A stretch of DNA of 64,000 bases from Halisarca cf. caerulea (taxonomy: Eukaryota > Porifera > Demospongiae > Chondrillida > Halisarcidae). A program made the translations under genes and the position numbers. Shown here piece after piece: positions 40,247 through 63,068 of this stretch. The stretch is taken from the NCBI GenBank assembly GCA_963170055.1, contig CAUJGJ010000263.1, positions 1,773,900 through 1,837,899 of the forward strand. The letters run 5' to 3'. The notes beneath the pieces are model-generated. The model ran no database searches. It was given only the letters and a program-made list of their open reading frames with translations, and was not told the DNA's origin. Position 1 is the stretch's first letter. Each line of letters starts with the position of its first letter.

Positions 40247-43195
40247 ACATGCATGCACACACACACATGCATAGAGAGTAATGGCCTCACCTCCTCTCCT
40301 AGCCTAGCCATTGTCTGGACAAGCAGTTGAAAGATAGTAGGTGGAAGAGACTGTTGCAGTGCTCCCAACGCTTCATGTGGGTTCCCAGAGAGGGAGACAA
40401 AGTTGATGAGATGGGAAATAGCTTCTGGCAAGTTGTCTAGAGAAAATAAACATCAAATAACCTATGGACTAGGGGACATCAGGCTGAGCTAAGGCAGGGT
40501 GGAATCAAGCACACATGTAGACATGGAAGGAGAGGGAGTTTTCATGTGAGGTGCAAGTACAGTAATAAGAGTGAGCCAGGGGACTGAGGAGTGAGGAGGG
40601 TACGGTGAGGGGGGAGGGGGGAGTGTACAGTGAGGGAGGAGTGGGGAGTGGGGAGTGTACAGTGAGGGAGGACTGAGGAGTGAGGAGGGTACAGTGAGGG
40701 GGAGTGGGGAGTGTACGTTGAGGGGGAGTGGGGAGTGTACGGTGGGGGGGAGTGGGGAGTGTACAGTGAGGGGGGAGTGGGGAGTGTACAGTGAGGGGGA
40801 GTGGGGAGTATACAGTGAGGGGGGAGTGGGGAGTGTACAGTGAGGGGGAGTGGGGAGTGTACAGTGAGGGGGAGTGGGGAGTGTATGGTGAGGGAGAGTG
40901 TACGGTGAGGGAGAGTGTACGGTGAGGGAGAGTGGGGAGTGTATGGTGAGGGGGAGTGGGGAGTGTACGGTGAGGGGGAGTGGGGAGTGTACGGTGAGGG
41001 GGAATGGAGAGTGTACGGTGAGGGAGAGTGGGGAGTGTACGGTGAGGGGGAGTGGGGAGTATACGGTGAGGGGGAGTGGGGAGTGTATGGTGAGGGGGAG
41101 TGGGGAGTGTACGGTGAGGGGGAATGGGGAGTGTACAGTGAGGGAGAGTGGGGAGTGTACGGTGAGGGAGAGTGGGGAGTGTACGGTGAGGGGGAGTGGG
41201 GAGTGTACAGTGAGGGGGAGTGGGGAGTGTATGGTGAGGGAGAGTGGGGAGTGTACGGTGAGGGGGAGTGGGGAGTGTACGGTGAGGGGGAGTGAGGAGT
41301 GTACAGTGAGGGGGAGTGGGGAGTGTATGGTGAGGGAGAGTGGGGAGTGTACAGTGAGGGGGAGTGGGGAGTGGGGAGTGTACAGTGAGGAGGAGTGAGG
41401 AGGGTACGGTGAGGGGGAGTGGGGAGTGTATGGTGAGGGGGAGTGAGAAGTGTATGGTGAGGGGGAGTGGGGAGTGTATGATGAGGGGGAGTGGGGAGTG
41501 TATGGTGAGGAGAGTGGGGAGTGTATGGTGAGGGGGAGTGGGGAGTATACAGTGAGGAGGAGTGGGGAGTGGGGAGTGTATGGTGAGGGGGAGTGGGGAG
41601 TGTATGGTGAGGGGGAGTGGGAAGTGTATGGTGAGGAGAGTGGGGAGTGTATGGTGAGGGGGAGTGGGGAGTATACAGTGAGGAGGAGTGAGGAGTGGGG
41701 AGTGTATGGTGAGGGGGAGTGTATGGTGAGGGGAAGTGGGGAGTGGGGAGTGTACAGTGAGGGGGAGTGAGGGGGAGTGAGGGGTGAGGAGTGTACAGTG
41801 AGGGGGAGTGGGGAGTGTACAGTGAGGGGGGAGTGGGGAGTGTACAGTGAGGGGGAGTGGGGAGTGTATGGTGAGGGGGAGTGGGGAGTGTATGGTGAGG
41901 GGGAGTGAGGAGTAAGGAGCGAGGGGTCCGCAACACAGTGAAATCTCGTACACTTTGATTGAAATCTCAAGTGAAATCCCGAAATCTTATGAAATCTTAT
42001 GAAATCTTATGAAATCTTGAAATCTGAAATCCTCGTATGTGTCAGAAATCCTATAAGAAATCTTTGCCGAAATCTTATAATCACTAACGAAATCTTGAAA
42101 TCTTGCCTGAAATCCAGAAATCTTATCTGAAATCTGGAAATCTTAGGCGAAATCTTGAAATCTTGAAATCTCGTTAGGGAAAATCTTGTGAAATCTTATT
42201 TCGAAATCTTTGAAATCTTGTGAAATCTCTTGGGATTTCGAAATCTCGTACGTCATATTGCCTTGTTGCGGACCCCTCGGTAAGGAGTGAGCAATGAGTG
42301 AGAAGTAAGGAATGAGGAGTGTACGGTGAGGGTGAGAGTGAGGAGTGTATGGTGAGGGTGAGAGTGAGGAGTGTATGGTGAGGGGGTGAGAGTGAGGAGT
42401 GTATGGTGAGGGTGAGAGTGAGGAGTGTATGGTGGGGGGGTGAGAGTGAGGAGTGTACAGTGGGGGTGAGAGTGAGGAGTGTACGGTGGGGGGTGAGAGT
42501 GAGGAGTGTACGGTGGGGGGTGAGAGTGAGGAGTGTACGGTGGGGGTGAGAGTGAGGAGTGTACAGTGGGGGGTGAGAGTGAGGAGTGTACAGTGAGGGT
42601 GAGAGTGAGGCGTATACAGATAAGGTGAGAGTGAGTGAGGAGTGGGGAATGTACAGTGTGGGTGAGTGAGGAGTGTACAGTGAGGGAGAATGAGGAGTAA
42701 GTGAGAGGAAAGAAGGTAAGTACGGTTGAGGCAGTCAAGGATCCGATAAATGAAGATTTGACTCACTTTCTATCATTTTCTGGTTAGCTAGCTTCATTTG
42801 CTGCATCAAAAACTCTTTCCTAGACTGAGGATCTCTTAAATCGATCACTCCGGATCCTCCCGGTCCATCGACCTCCGTCTGAGTGGGGAATTCATTAAAT
42901 GTACAACACGTTTACAGACAGTACCTCAGACAAAGCCGCACCTGAAAGCCTTGCTTGCTCGCTTGTTGCCTCTTCTTGCGTTCTTTAGCAGCAACAAAAT
43001 GGACGTCAGGAGGTGAACACGTGATTAGGTGCATCAGAAAACTCCACAAAAGCGGGACTTACTTTCCATGACTTTCTTCTTGTAGTTCGGAGAGCTCGTT
43101 CTCTTTTTGTCAAAGTAGATACAGTACCCGACGAACGCCGCTCCGCACACAGCTACGCCACATCCCAGCCAAACCTTCCAACTTGTCCACTCCAT
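39625..43195 (-). CDS. TOMM20: Mitochondrial import receptor subunit TOM20
   Basis: TOM20 sits in the outer mitochondrial membrane and binds the amphipathic presequences of imported proteins. Start 43193-43195; exon 1 (43063-43195) encodes a Trp-containing lead, a membrane anchor with [20 protein letters not shown] (human GALFIGYCIYFDRKR) and YKKKVM. Then come [15 protein letters not shown] (near 42960), the helical receptor part [20 protein letters not shown] (near 42800) and, at 40285-40440, [20 protein letters not shown] with [20 protein letters not shown] (human QTLPPPVFQMLL). A last exon [11 protein letters not shown], stop 39625-39627, fits in phase and is acidic like other TOM20 tails, but is the least certain part. 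A 2.3 kb intron is nearly all repeats. Confidence 0.93.
39829..40268. repeat. Long (CA)n tract with GCATGCAC variants
   Basis: About 440 bp of CA with ACATGCAC, TACATGCA and GACACACA variants in the last TOMM20 intron. Confidence 0.95.
40580..41920. repeat. Minisatellite, 25 bp G-rich unit
   Basis: About 53 units of GAGTGTACGGTGAGGGGGAG plus TGGGG, the longest array here, in a TOMM20 intron. The plus strand has dense G runs. Confidence 0.93.
41921..42278. mobile_element. hAT-like MITE with internal GAAATCTT repeats
   Basis: Perfect 15-bp ends GAGGGGTCCGCAACA and TGTTGCGGACCCCTC. The interior is almost wholly short repeats of GAAATCTT and close variants, both perfect and shifted. It separates the 25 bp array from a related 26 bp array. 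No protein frame. Confidence 0.8.
42290..42690. repeat. Minisatellite, about 26 bp unit
   Basis: Units of GTGAGAGTGAGGAGTGTACG with GTGGGG, related to the 25 bp array on the other side of the MITE. Confidence 0.9.
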
Positions 43196-43244
43196 GACAG
43201 ACGCTCTAAGCGCTTAAATAGTAGCCTGCGGTAGCCTGTAGGTT
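43196..43244. promoter_or_regulatory. Bidirectional promoter region TOMM20/MEA1
   Basis: 49 bp between divergent start codons. It contains the direct repeat GTAGCCTG but no TATA box. Confidence 0.6.
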
Positions 43245-43470
43245 ATGTCGAGCGAAAAAACACCGAATGCAGGTAGAGACCTAGAGCCTTCTAAAGCTAG
43301 TGTACTGGATAAAGAGGAAAATGATTTGCAGCTAAAAACTGAAACTAGTGCGGAAGATCAAACAGAATCGTCTGTAGACTCAGAAAACGAAGATGAAGAC
43401 ACAGTTGGTTATTCCCTTATTCCCCAGACAGACCCGCTAGAGACCATGGCCTGTACTAAAGATGAACAGG

Positions 43471-43540
<70 letters not shown>

Positions 43541-43554
43541 TGTGTGTGTGTGTG

Positions 43555-43623
<69 letters not shown>

Positions 43624-43637
43624 ATGTGTGTGTGTAC

Positions 43638-43690
<53 letters not shown>

Positions 43691-44658
43691 GGCTTGAGTG
43701 GCTGGTTAGTAGTCTCTTATGAGACTGTTGCAAGCAGGTGGTGCTTTTAATGGGATGAAAACTGTGACACTTAGCAGCTTATAGGTAAAATCATACCTGC
43801 CAGTCTCAACCACTGGAAGCATTAAATATGACTTGGGTATTTCTTTATCAGACTCTTAGTGGGGTGCTGGTCATTGGCTGGTGCCCTAGATGCTATTAGC
43901 CTGGATATTACCAAGTTGAGGGTTGGGAATCACTGCTGCTGTGAGTTAGGTGGACACATCGCCGCTCTTCAGCTGCAGCCCAGCCCTCCCCATCTTGTGG
44001 GGCTTGCAACCTCACAGATGGGCAACCCCTGAATACACTAGGAGGCCATCAGGGATGGTGGAAGCAGCTGGGCCCATATCCGGTGGGTCTCTTCCTCACT
44101 GATGTCTGGTGGCTCACCCCCAGTTGTAGTCCATGCCTGCTATTCCGTACTAGCACAAAGGTTTAGTTTGCTGTTTGCAGGGCTTCATTGAGGCTTTATT
44201 CCTCTCAATAATACTTTCTCTGTGAACAGCTTAAAAATCCCCCCACCCCCTGCTGTAGGGTAAGAAGTCCCCCTTTCCCGTTGCCTTGGCAAAGAATGAT
44301 AAGGAATCTTCAGATCACAGTTCCGAGTCTGTGCAGTTGGACAAAGGTAATGGAATTCTCTTTATGTTGTTTGTTAGAGCTATACTCTCTCTCACTCCAT
44401 TGTCTCCTTCCCCTTCTCTATCTCCCTTGTCTCCTCTCCCATCCCTCTTCCCCTTCTCTATCTCCCTTTTTCTGCATGATCCTGCTCAATTTCCCCCTAT
44501 TATTATTGTCATTTGTAGAAAAATCAGATCTTATAATGAAAACAATGGCTACATTTAGCTTGCCGCCATCTTCCACTCCTGAGTGGGCTAAAGCAATTCC
44601 AGAGCAAGTTTGGAAAGAGGAGATTTTATCTAAACTTAGAACAAAACACCCAAAATAG
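43245..44658 (+). CDS. MEA1: Male-enhanced antigen 1 homologue (MEA1)
   Basis: MEA1 is a small acidic protein of unclear function found across animals. Exon 1 (43245-43478) encodes a Glu/Ser-rich lead with DEDTVGYSLIPQTDP (human GYSYQPLNQDP). An exon near 44296-44346 encodes NDKESSDHSSESVQLDK. The last exon (about 44520-44658) encodes EKSDLIMKTMATFSLPPSST and PEWAKAIPEQVWKEEILSKL; human reads [20 protein letters not shown] and AWAREISDAQW. Stop 44656-44658. The first donor falls in a (TG)n tract. The total, about 140 residues, is shorter than human (about 185), so a middle exon in 43690-44290 may be missed. Confidence 0.88.
43478..43689. repeat. (TG)n microsatellite at the MEA1 exon 1 donor
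   Basis: About 210 bp of TG with few interruptions. It starts at the first base of the MEA1 intron (CAT then GTGTGT). Confidence 0.95.
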
Positions 44659-45580
44659 GTATTCATTTTTATTTCTCATTGTACATTTTACAATAATTGA
44701 ACACCAACTGCTGATCAGCCACATACGTGGTATGGCTAATGTCTTGGAAGCCACCTTGGAGCTGTTGATCTGCGGCCACTACAGGTCTCCTCGTACAAGA
44801 CAGGTAAATATAACTGCACAAAATGATTAGACATGTACAATTACTATAGATATTAAATTTTGAAAGTGCATACTTTATACATGATACATCACACTTTGCC
44901 GTGTATTATTTACATGCAATGAAACAGTCATGACTCAGGGGAGTGTCATGAGGGGGCTGGGGGGTTGGGGGTCGTGGAGGGGGAGGTTGGGGCCGGGGTC
45001 ATGGAGGATGCTGGGGGGGTTGGGGGTCATGAGGGGGCTGGGGGGTTGGGGGTCACGGAGGGGGCTGGGGGTTGGGGTAGTCTGGCGTAGCTCAGACCCA
45101 AACTCGCTCGGCCATTTTCGGGGGGAGGTTGAGGGTCACGGAGGGGGCTGGGGGGTTGGGGGTCATTGAGGAGGTTGTGAGTCATGGAGGGGGAGGTTGG
45201 GGGTCACGGAGGGGGCTGGGGGGTAGGGGGTCATGGAGGGGGAGGTTGAGGGTCACGGAGGGGGCGGGGGGGTTGGGGGTCACAGAGGAGGCTGGGGGGT
45301 TGGGGGTCATGGAGGGGACTGTAGCTGGGGGTTGCTGAGCATAAGCCCATCCCTCTCCTCCCCCGGCCCCCTCCTTGATCATGAGGGATGGGGATCCAGA
45401 GCCATTAATGCCTAATCAATAGAAAAGTGTAACTTCGTGCGTCTATGGTGTAACTGGTGTGCACAATGCACGATAAGAAGATTCTTTAGGTAATCCAGTG
45501 CCCTCTTTGATCCGACGGCCGAGTGACGGTCTGGGTACCGGTAGTTGATGGCATAGGGTATTTCCCTTTATAGCAACAAT
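44659..45580. other. Intergenic region MEA1 to TIMM50
   Basis: About 0.9 kb in which the G-rich array at 44935-45335 is the main feature. The TIMM50 promoter should lie in the last 200 bp. No gene seen. Confidence 0.55.
44935..45335. repeat. Minisatellite, about 27 bp G-rich unit
   Basis: Units of GGGGTCACGGAGGGGGCTGG and TTGGGGGTCAT variants, interrupted near 45075-45125 by GTAGTCTGGCGTAGCTCAGA and following unique sequence. Confidence 0.9.
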
Positions 45581-47666
45581 ATGGCGTCTTCTGTTCTGCG
45601 ATGGAAACAGCTTGCTTTTCGTATTCCTGAAGTACACTGGTACACCACCAGAAGTGTATTAACAGGAATCCGAAGTGACGTAAGTAGGCATTCTCAGGCG
45701 CAACGGAATTGCATTTTTCAACGGTATATTGCTTGTCGTGACCAATTTCTACGAAAAGCGCTCTACTATACCAAACCGAAAAAGAAAGGTCCATCAGGTC
45801 AGGCGTGGATGGTTGTGCTTGGAAGTTCAGCTGCCATATTTGGAGCCAGTATTTTCTTCTTCGGTGAGTTACTTGCTAGACCTACTCATGTCGCTGCTAA
45901 GCTTTAGATCTTCCCATAATTCCTCTATACTGAATTAAGGTCAACCAGAAGAAGGCTTGGACGGACAGATAATCGTGAGAGACACAGGTGTACACATATG
46001 CCATGTATTTTGATGTTATTATTCTTCTTTCTATCATTGTAGAAAGATAGGTTTTCTGAAGGTAATTGCCTCATTAGAACCATATTTTAGAGCTTTTGTT
46101 GTGTGTGTTTGTTGAATGCATGAGCCAATTCCAATGTCTTGATGTGTCATTGCACAGAAATGGTAGTGAAGGCACACATGATGAGATGCTGGCATAGGAT
46201 GAGGGACATGACTAAGGTAAATATGTTCATATGTGTTGTACACTCCCCATGAGCACACTCCCCATGGGCACACTCCCCATGGGCACACTCCCCATGAGCA
46301 CACTCCCCATGAGCACACTCCCCATGAGCACACTCCCCAGGAGCACACTCCCCATGGGCACACTCCCCATGGGCACACTCTCCATGAGCACACTCCCCAT
46401 GAGCACACTCCCCATGGGCACACTCTCCATGGGCACACTCCCCATGGGCACACTCCCCGTGGGCACACTCTCCATGGGCACACACCCCATAGGCACACTC
46501 CCCATGGGCACACACCCCGTGGGCACACACCCCATGGGCACACTCCCCATGGGCACACTCTCCATGGGCACACTCCCCATGGGCACACTCCCCATGGGCA
46601 CACTCCCCGTGGGCACACTCCCCATGGGCACACACCCCGTGGGCACACACCCCGTGGGCACACTCCCATAGGCACACTCCCCATGGACACACTCCCATGG
46701 GCACACTCCCCGTGGGCACACTATGAATATTGTGTACTGGTAGATTTAGTGCTGATGTCGTTTGCTGTTGCTCTTACCTGTGCAGGTGTACACTGACCCC
46801 GCCCATGAGACCCTCCTTCCAGGTCCCCTCCCTCACCAGTACCAACCCCCCTACACTGTAATCATTGAAATGAAGGACATTCTTGTACACAGTGAATATG
46901 ATGTGAGTCTGGTTGTACCCATTACCAGCAATGCTGTGTGTGTTGCAGTGTATGTACATTTCACCCCGCCCCTCCGCCACACCCACCCTACTAGCGGAAT
47001 GAAGGGTGGAGGCTAAGAAAACGCCCTGGAGTGGAGTACTTCCTTAGATCTTTGGCGGGGGTTTATGAGATTGTTCTGTTCACAAGTGAATTACCTTACG
47101 TTGCTGAGCCAGTCGTTGCCAAGCTTGATCCTGACGGCATTATCATGTACCATTTATTCAGGGACTCCACCAAGTATGAGAAAGGGGTCCACATAAAGGC
47201 TAGTGCTTTTATTTGTGTTTGACTTATTCCTTCAATGCTTACACTTGTGTACACAACACTAGGACTTGACTAACCTAAACAGAGACCTATCTCGAGTCAT
47301 CATTGTTGACACAGACCCGAAGAGCTTCTGTTATCATTCCAGCAATGGTTTGGTTCTCAAGGAATGGACAGGAGAGCAACATGACACAACACTCTTTGAT
47401 CTGGCACATTTCTTAAAGAGTTGGTTTATATGATTGCCTCACAGTCAATGTTGTGTGTGTGTCACTTGTCCAGTCCTCCAGCCCTTGCAGAGCACCGTGT
47501 TGTGGATGTTAGGCAGGTGTTGGAACACTACAGGTCGCAAGGGGGAGACATCCTTGCCACTTTCAGAATCAACCAGGCCAAACTGTCAGAGGAAGAACGT
47601 AAACGAGAGACTGAGAAGAAGAGCTCTTCAGGACATAGATGGGGAGGGATTAGATGGACAAGATAG
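45581..47666 (+). CDS. TIMM50: Mitochondrial inner membrane translocase subunit TIM50
   Basis: TIM50 is the TIM23-complex receptor that takes presequence proteins handed over from TOM. Seven exons fit in frame: 45581-45863, 45940-45987, 46158-46216, 46786-46900 (approx. end), 46995-47198, 47263-47419, 47482-47666. The start [20 protein letters not shown] looks like a mitochondrial targeting peptide. A membrane helix follows near residues 76-95 ([18 protein letters not shown]). The FCP1/NIF-like domain reads [17 protein letters not shown] (human YQPPYTLVLELTGVLLH; the DxDx catalytic pair is missing in both), [35 protein letters not shown] and [11 protein letters not shown]. The end has [20 protein letters not shown]. 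The intron at 47199 needs a GC donor. Confidence 0.94.
46236..46722. repeat. Minisatellite, 15 bp palindromic-core unit
   Basis: About 32 copies of CCCCATGGGCACACT in a TIMM50 intron. Each unit holds the palindrome CCCATGGG. The 5-codon length keeps frames open. Confidence 0.93.
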
Positions 47667-47752
47667 CATGCTTGTATTGTTCTCTATGCAACTGGTACTT
47701 GCCATTGCACAAGTTGTCATCAATTGACTAGTTTAGTGATTTACATTATATG

Positions 47753-47764
47753 TTTATTAATAAA
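47753..47764. terminator. Palindromic poly(A) signal shared by TIMM50 and YY1
   Basis: TTTATTAATAAA is its own reverse complement, so each strand reads AATAAA. It lies 87 bp after the TIMM50 stop and 92 bp after the YY1 stop, in the right place for both. Confidence 0.65.
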
Positions 47765-47855
47765 ACAATCAGGCAATGGGTCTATGGGTAGAGGTATATT
47801 GCAAAAGCTACATCAGTTACACTAAAAAAGTACATGAATATATCAAGTTAAGTTG

Positions 47856-49888
<2,033 letters not shown>

Positions 49889-49985
49889 CTTCTTGCGTTT
49901 TTCAGACTTTTCGAAGAAAATGGTGGCGAGAGTGAACACGTGATCCTTGACATCACGCATACCGCTGTGATGACGTCATCTAGTC
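49889..49985. promoter_or_regulatory. Bidirectional promoter YY1/NUDT14 with CRE, E-box and YY1-like site
   Basis: 97 bp between divergent starts. It holds TGACGTCA (49971-49978, a full CRE palindrome), CACGTG (49937-49942, an E-box) and AAAATGGTGGCG (49917-49928), one base from a classic YY1 site. Site identity is by motif match only. Confidence 0.65.
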
Positions 49986-50994
49986 ATGGATAGAATAGAA
50001 GAGATCGATATTGTTCCATGCAACAATTCCCGTTTTGTTCATCCTTACAGGGTGTTATATAAACAGGCATGTGTCAGTAAAGCTTCACTCCCATCTGAAA
50101 GTAGGCGTGACGTATTTATTTCTTCGTAGGATGGCAAAAAAAAGCTTTGGGACTGCATTAAACAACATAACAGGTGTGTGTGTGTGTGTAGAATGTCTAT
50201 GGTGTGTGTGTACGGCCATAATACATGTGCACTGATGTACACATATTTATTGCACAGTGTACGTGTTCCTTATTTTTCCAAGTCATGGAACTCCCCTTCC
50301 TTCTCTTTAGTGTTGCTGTACTGCTCTTCAATGTGACTAGGAGTGCCTTTGTTTTAGTAAAACAGTTCAGGCCTGGTAAGTTTGGTAGTGGGTCTCACAC
50401 ACACACATTGTGTGTGAATATGTTTACTTTGGATTGCATCAGTCTCGTTGGGTGCTGTTCCATTCACTGTGTTTAGCTGTTTACATGATGAACAACGTTC
50501 ACATGTGGAAGAACCATCCAGTTCTTGATGGAGAACTCAGCTGGAAGGAAGCAGGAGGTCCACCAAAGGCTAAAATGACAGCACAGTCCTCAGAGTATGG
50601 ACCAGTAGATGGAGGGATGACCTTTGAACTCTGTGCAGGCATTGTTGACAAATCTCTACCTTTAGAGCAGATTGTTCATGAAGAGATCTTGGAGGAGACT
50701 GGATACAACGTACCACTGAAGAATATTGAATACATTACCATGTACAACTCCAGCGTTGGTGTGTCGGGGACCACTCAGTGGTTGTACTACGCTGAAGTCA
50801 CAGATGGAATGTTGATGGAGAAGGGAGGAGGATGCGAGGAGGATCAAGAGATGATTGAGGTGATCTACATTCCACTAAAAGACATTGACAAGTTTGTGTT
50901 TGACTCAACAAAGCCCAAGACAAGTGGACTCTGTTTTGCTTTCTTTTGGTTTAATCGTTACAAGGAACCACATTTAAATAAAACTATGAAATAA
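49986..50994 (+). CDS. NUDT14: UDP-sugar pyrophosphatase NUDT14 (Nudix hydrolase)
   Basis: NUDT14 hydrolyses UDP-glucose and ADP-ribose to sugar phosphate and nucleoside monophosphate. Exon 1 (49986-50066) encodes MDRIEEIDIVPCNNSRFV and ends YRVLYKQ. Exon 2 (50130-50173) encodes DGKKKLWDCIKQHN, exon 3 (from 50311) SVAVLLFNVTRSAFVLVKQF, and a last exon starts near 50476 with AVYMMNNVHMWKNHP. The Nudix box is present: GIVDKSLPLEQIVHEEILEE then TGY, with the EExxEExG metal-binding glutamates. The end PKTSGLCFAFFWFNRY matches human PKTLGVIFGVSWFL. Length is near the human 222. Intron 1 is 63 nt with a GC donor. AATAAA overlaps the stop codon. Confidence 0.94.
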
Positions 50995-51083
50995 ATACTG
51001 CAAGGGTTACTTTGTCAACTTTGCACATAGTATTTACGTACATACAAGTATAAATTATATATACACAAAGAAATTATCAATTA

Positions 51084-62801
<11,718 letters not shown>

Positions 62802-63068
62802 TGCTAACGAAACTTCACCTCATCTTCACTGTCAATCAATTCGTGAAAGGCGGTACGGGCGGTAGGTAACTACCTAAACTTCTGTAGTAACTAAACGCAA
62901 ACATCACTCTCGCAAACGGCAGGAATTTCATTGCGAGTACTCCTAAACGTAGAACAATCTATTTTTAGAATATATTCTAAAAATAGGCGCAGTTCTAAAT
63001 ATAAAAAAGCAAATGGTAACTGGTGGAAATAACAGTGTACTGTTTTCTTGAACATTTATCATCTAGGA
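62802..63068. promoter_or_regulatory. Bidirectional promoter region TOGARAM1/SHKBP1-like
   Basis: 267 bp between divergent starts. It includes the near-palindrome ATTTTTAGAATATATTCTAA at about 62961-62984. Confidence 0.5.

Noticed and set aside
40489..41970. Pro/His/Ser-rich frames near 490 codons on the minus strand
   Set aside because: They come from the 25 bp array in a TOMM20 intron and are open in all minus frames.
43690..44280. An additional coding exon of MEA1
   Set aside because: I looked for an acidic block flanked by splice sites because the protein is shorter than human, but found none I could support.
46034..46796. Frames with HTPHG or MGSVP repeats
   Set aside because: A 15 bp minisatellite in a TIMM50 intron; the 5-codon unit keeps any frame open.
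49960..49986. YY1 start at 49960 (26 extra residues)
   Set aside because: It would leave only 25 bp to NUDT14, and the added residues do not resemble YY1; the ATG at 49888 has a better context.
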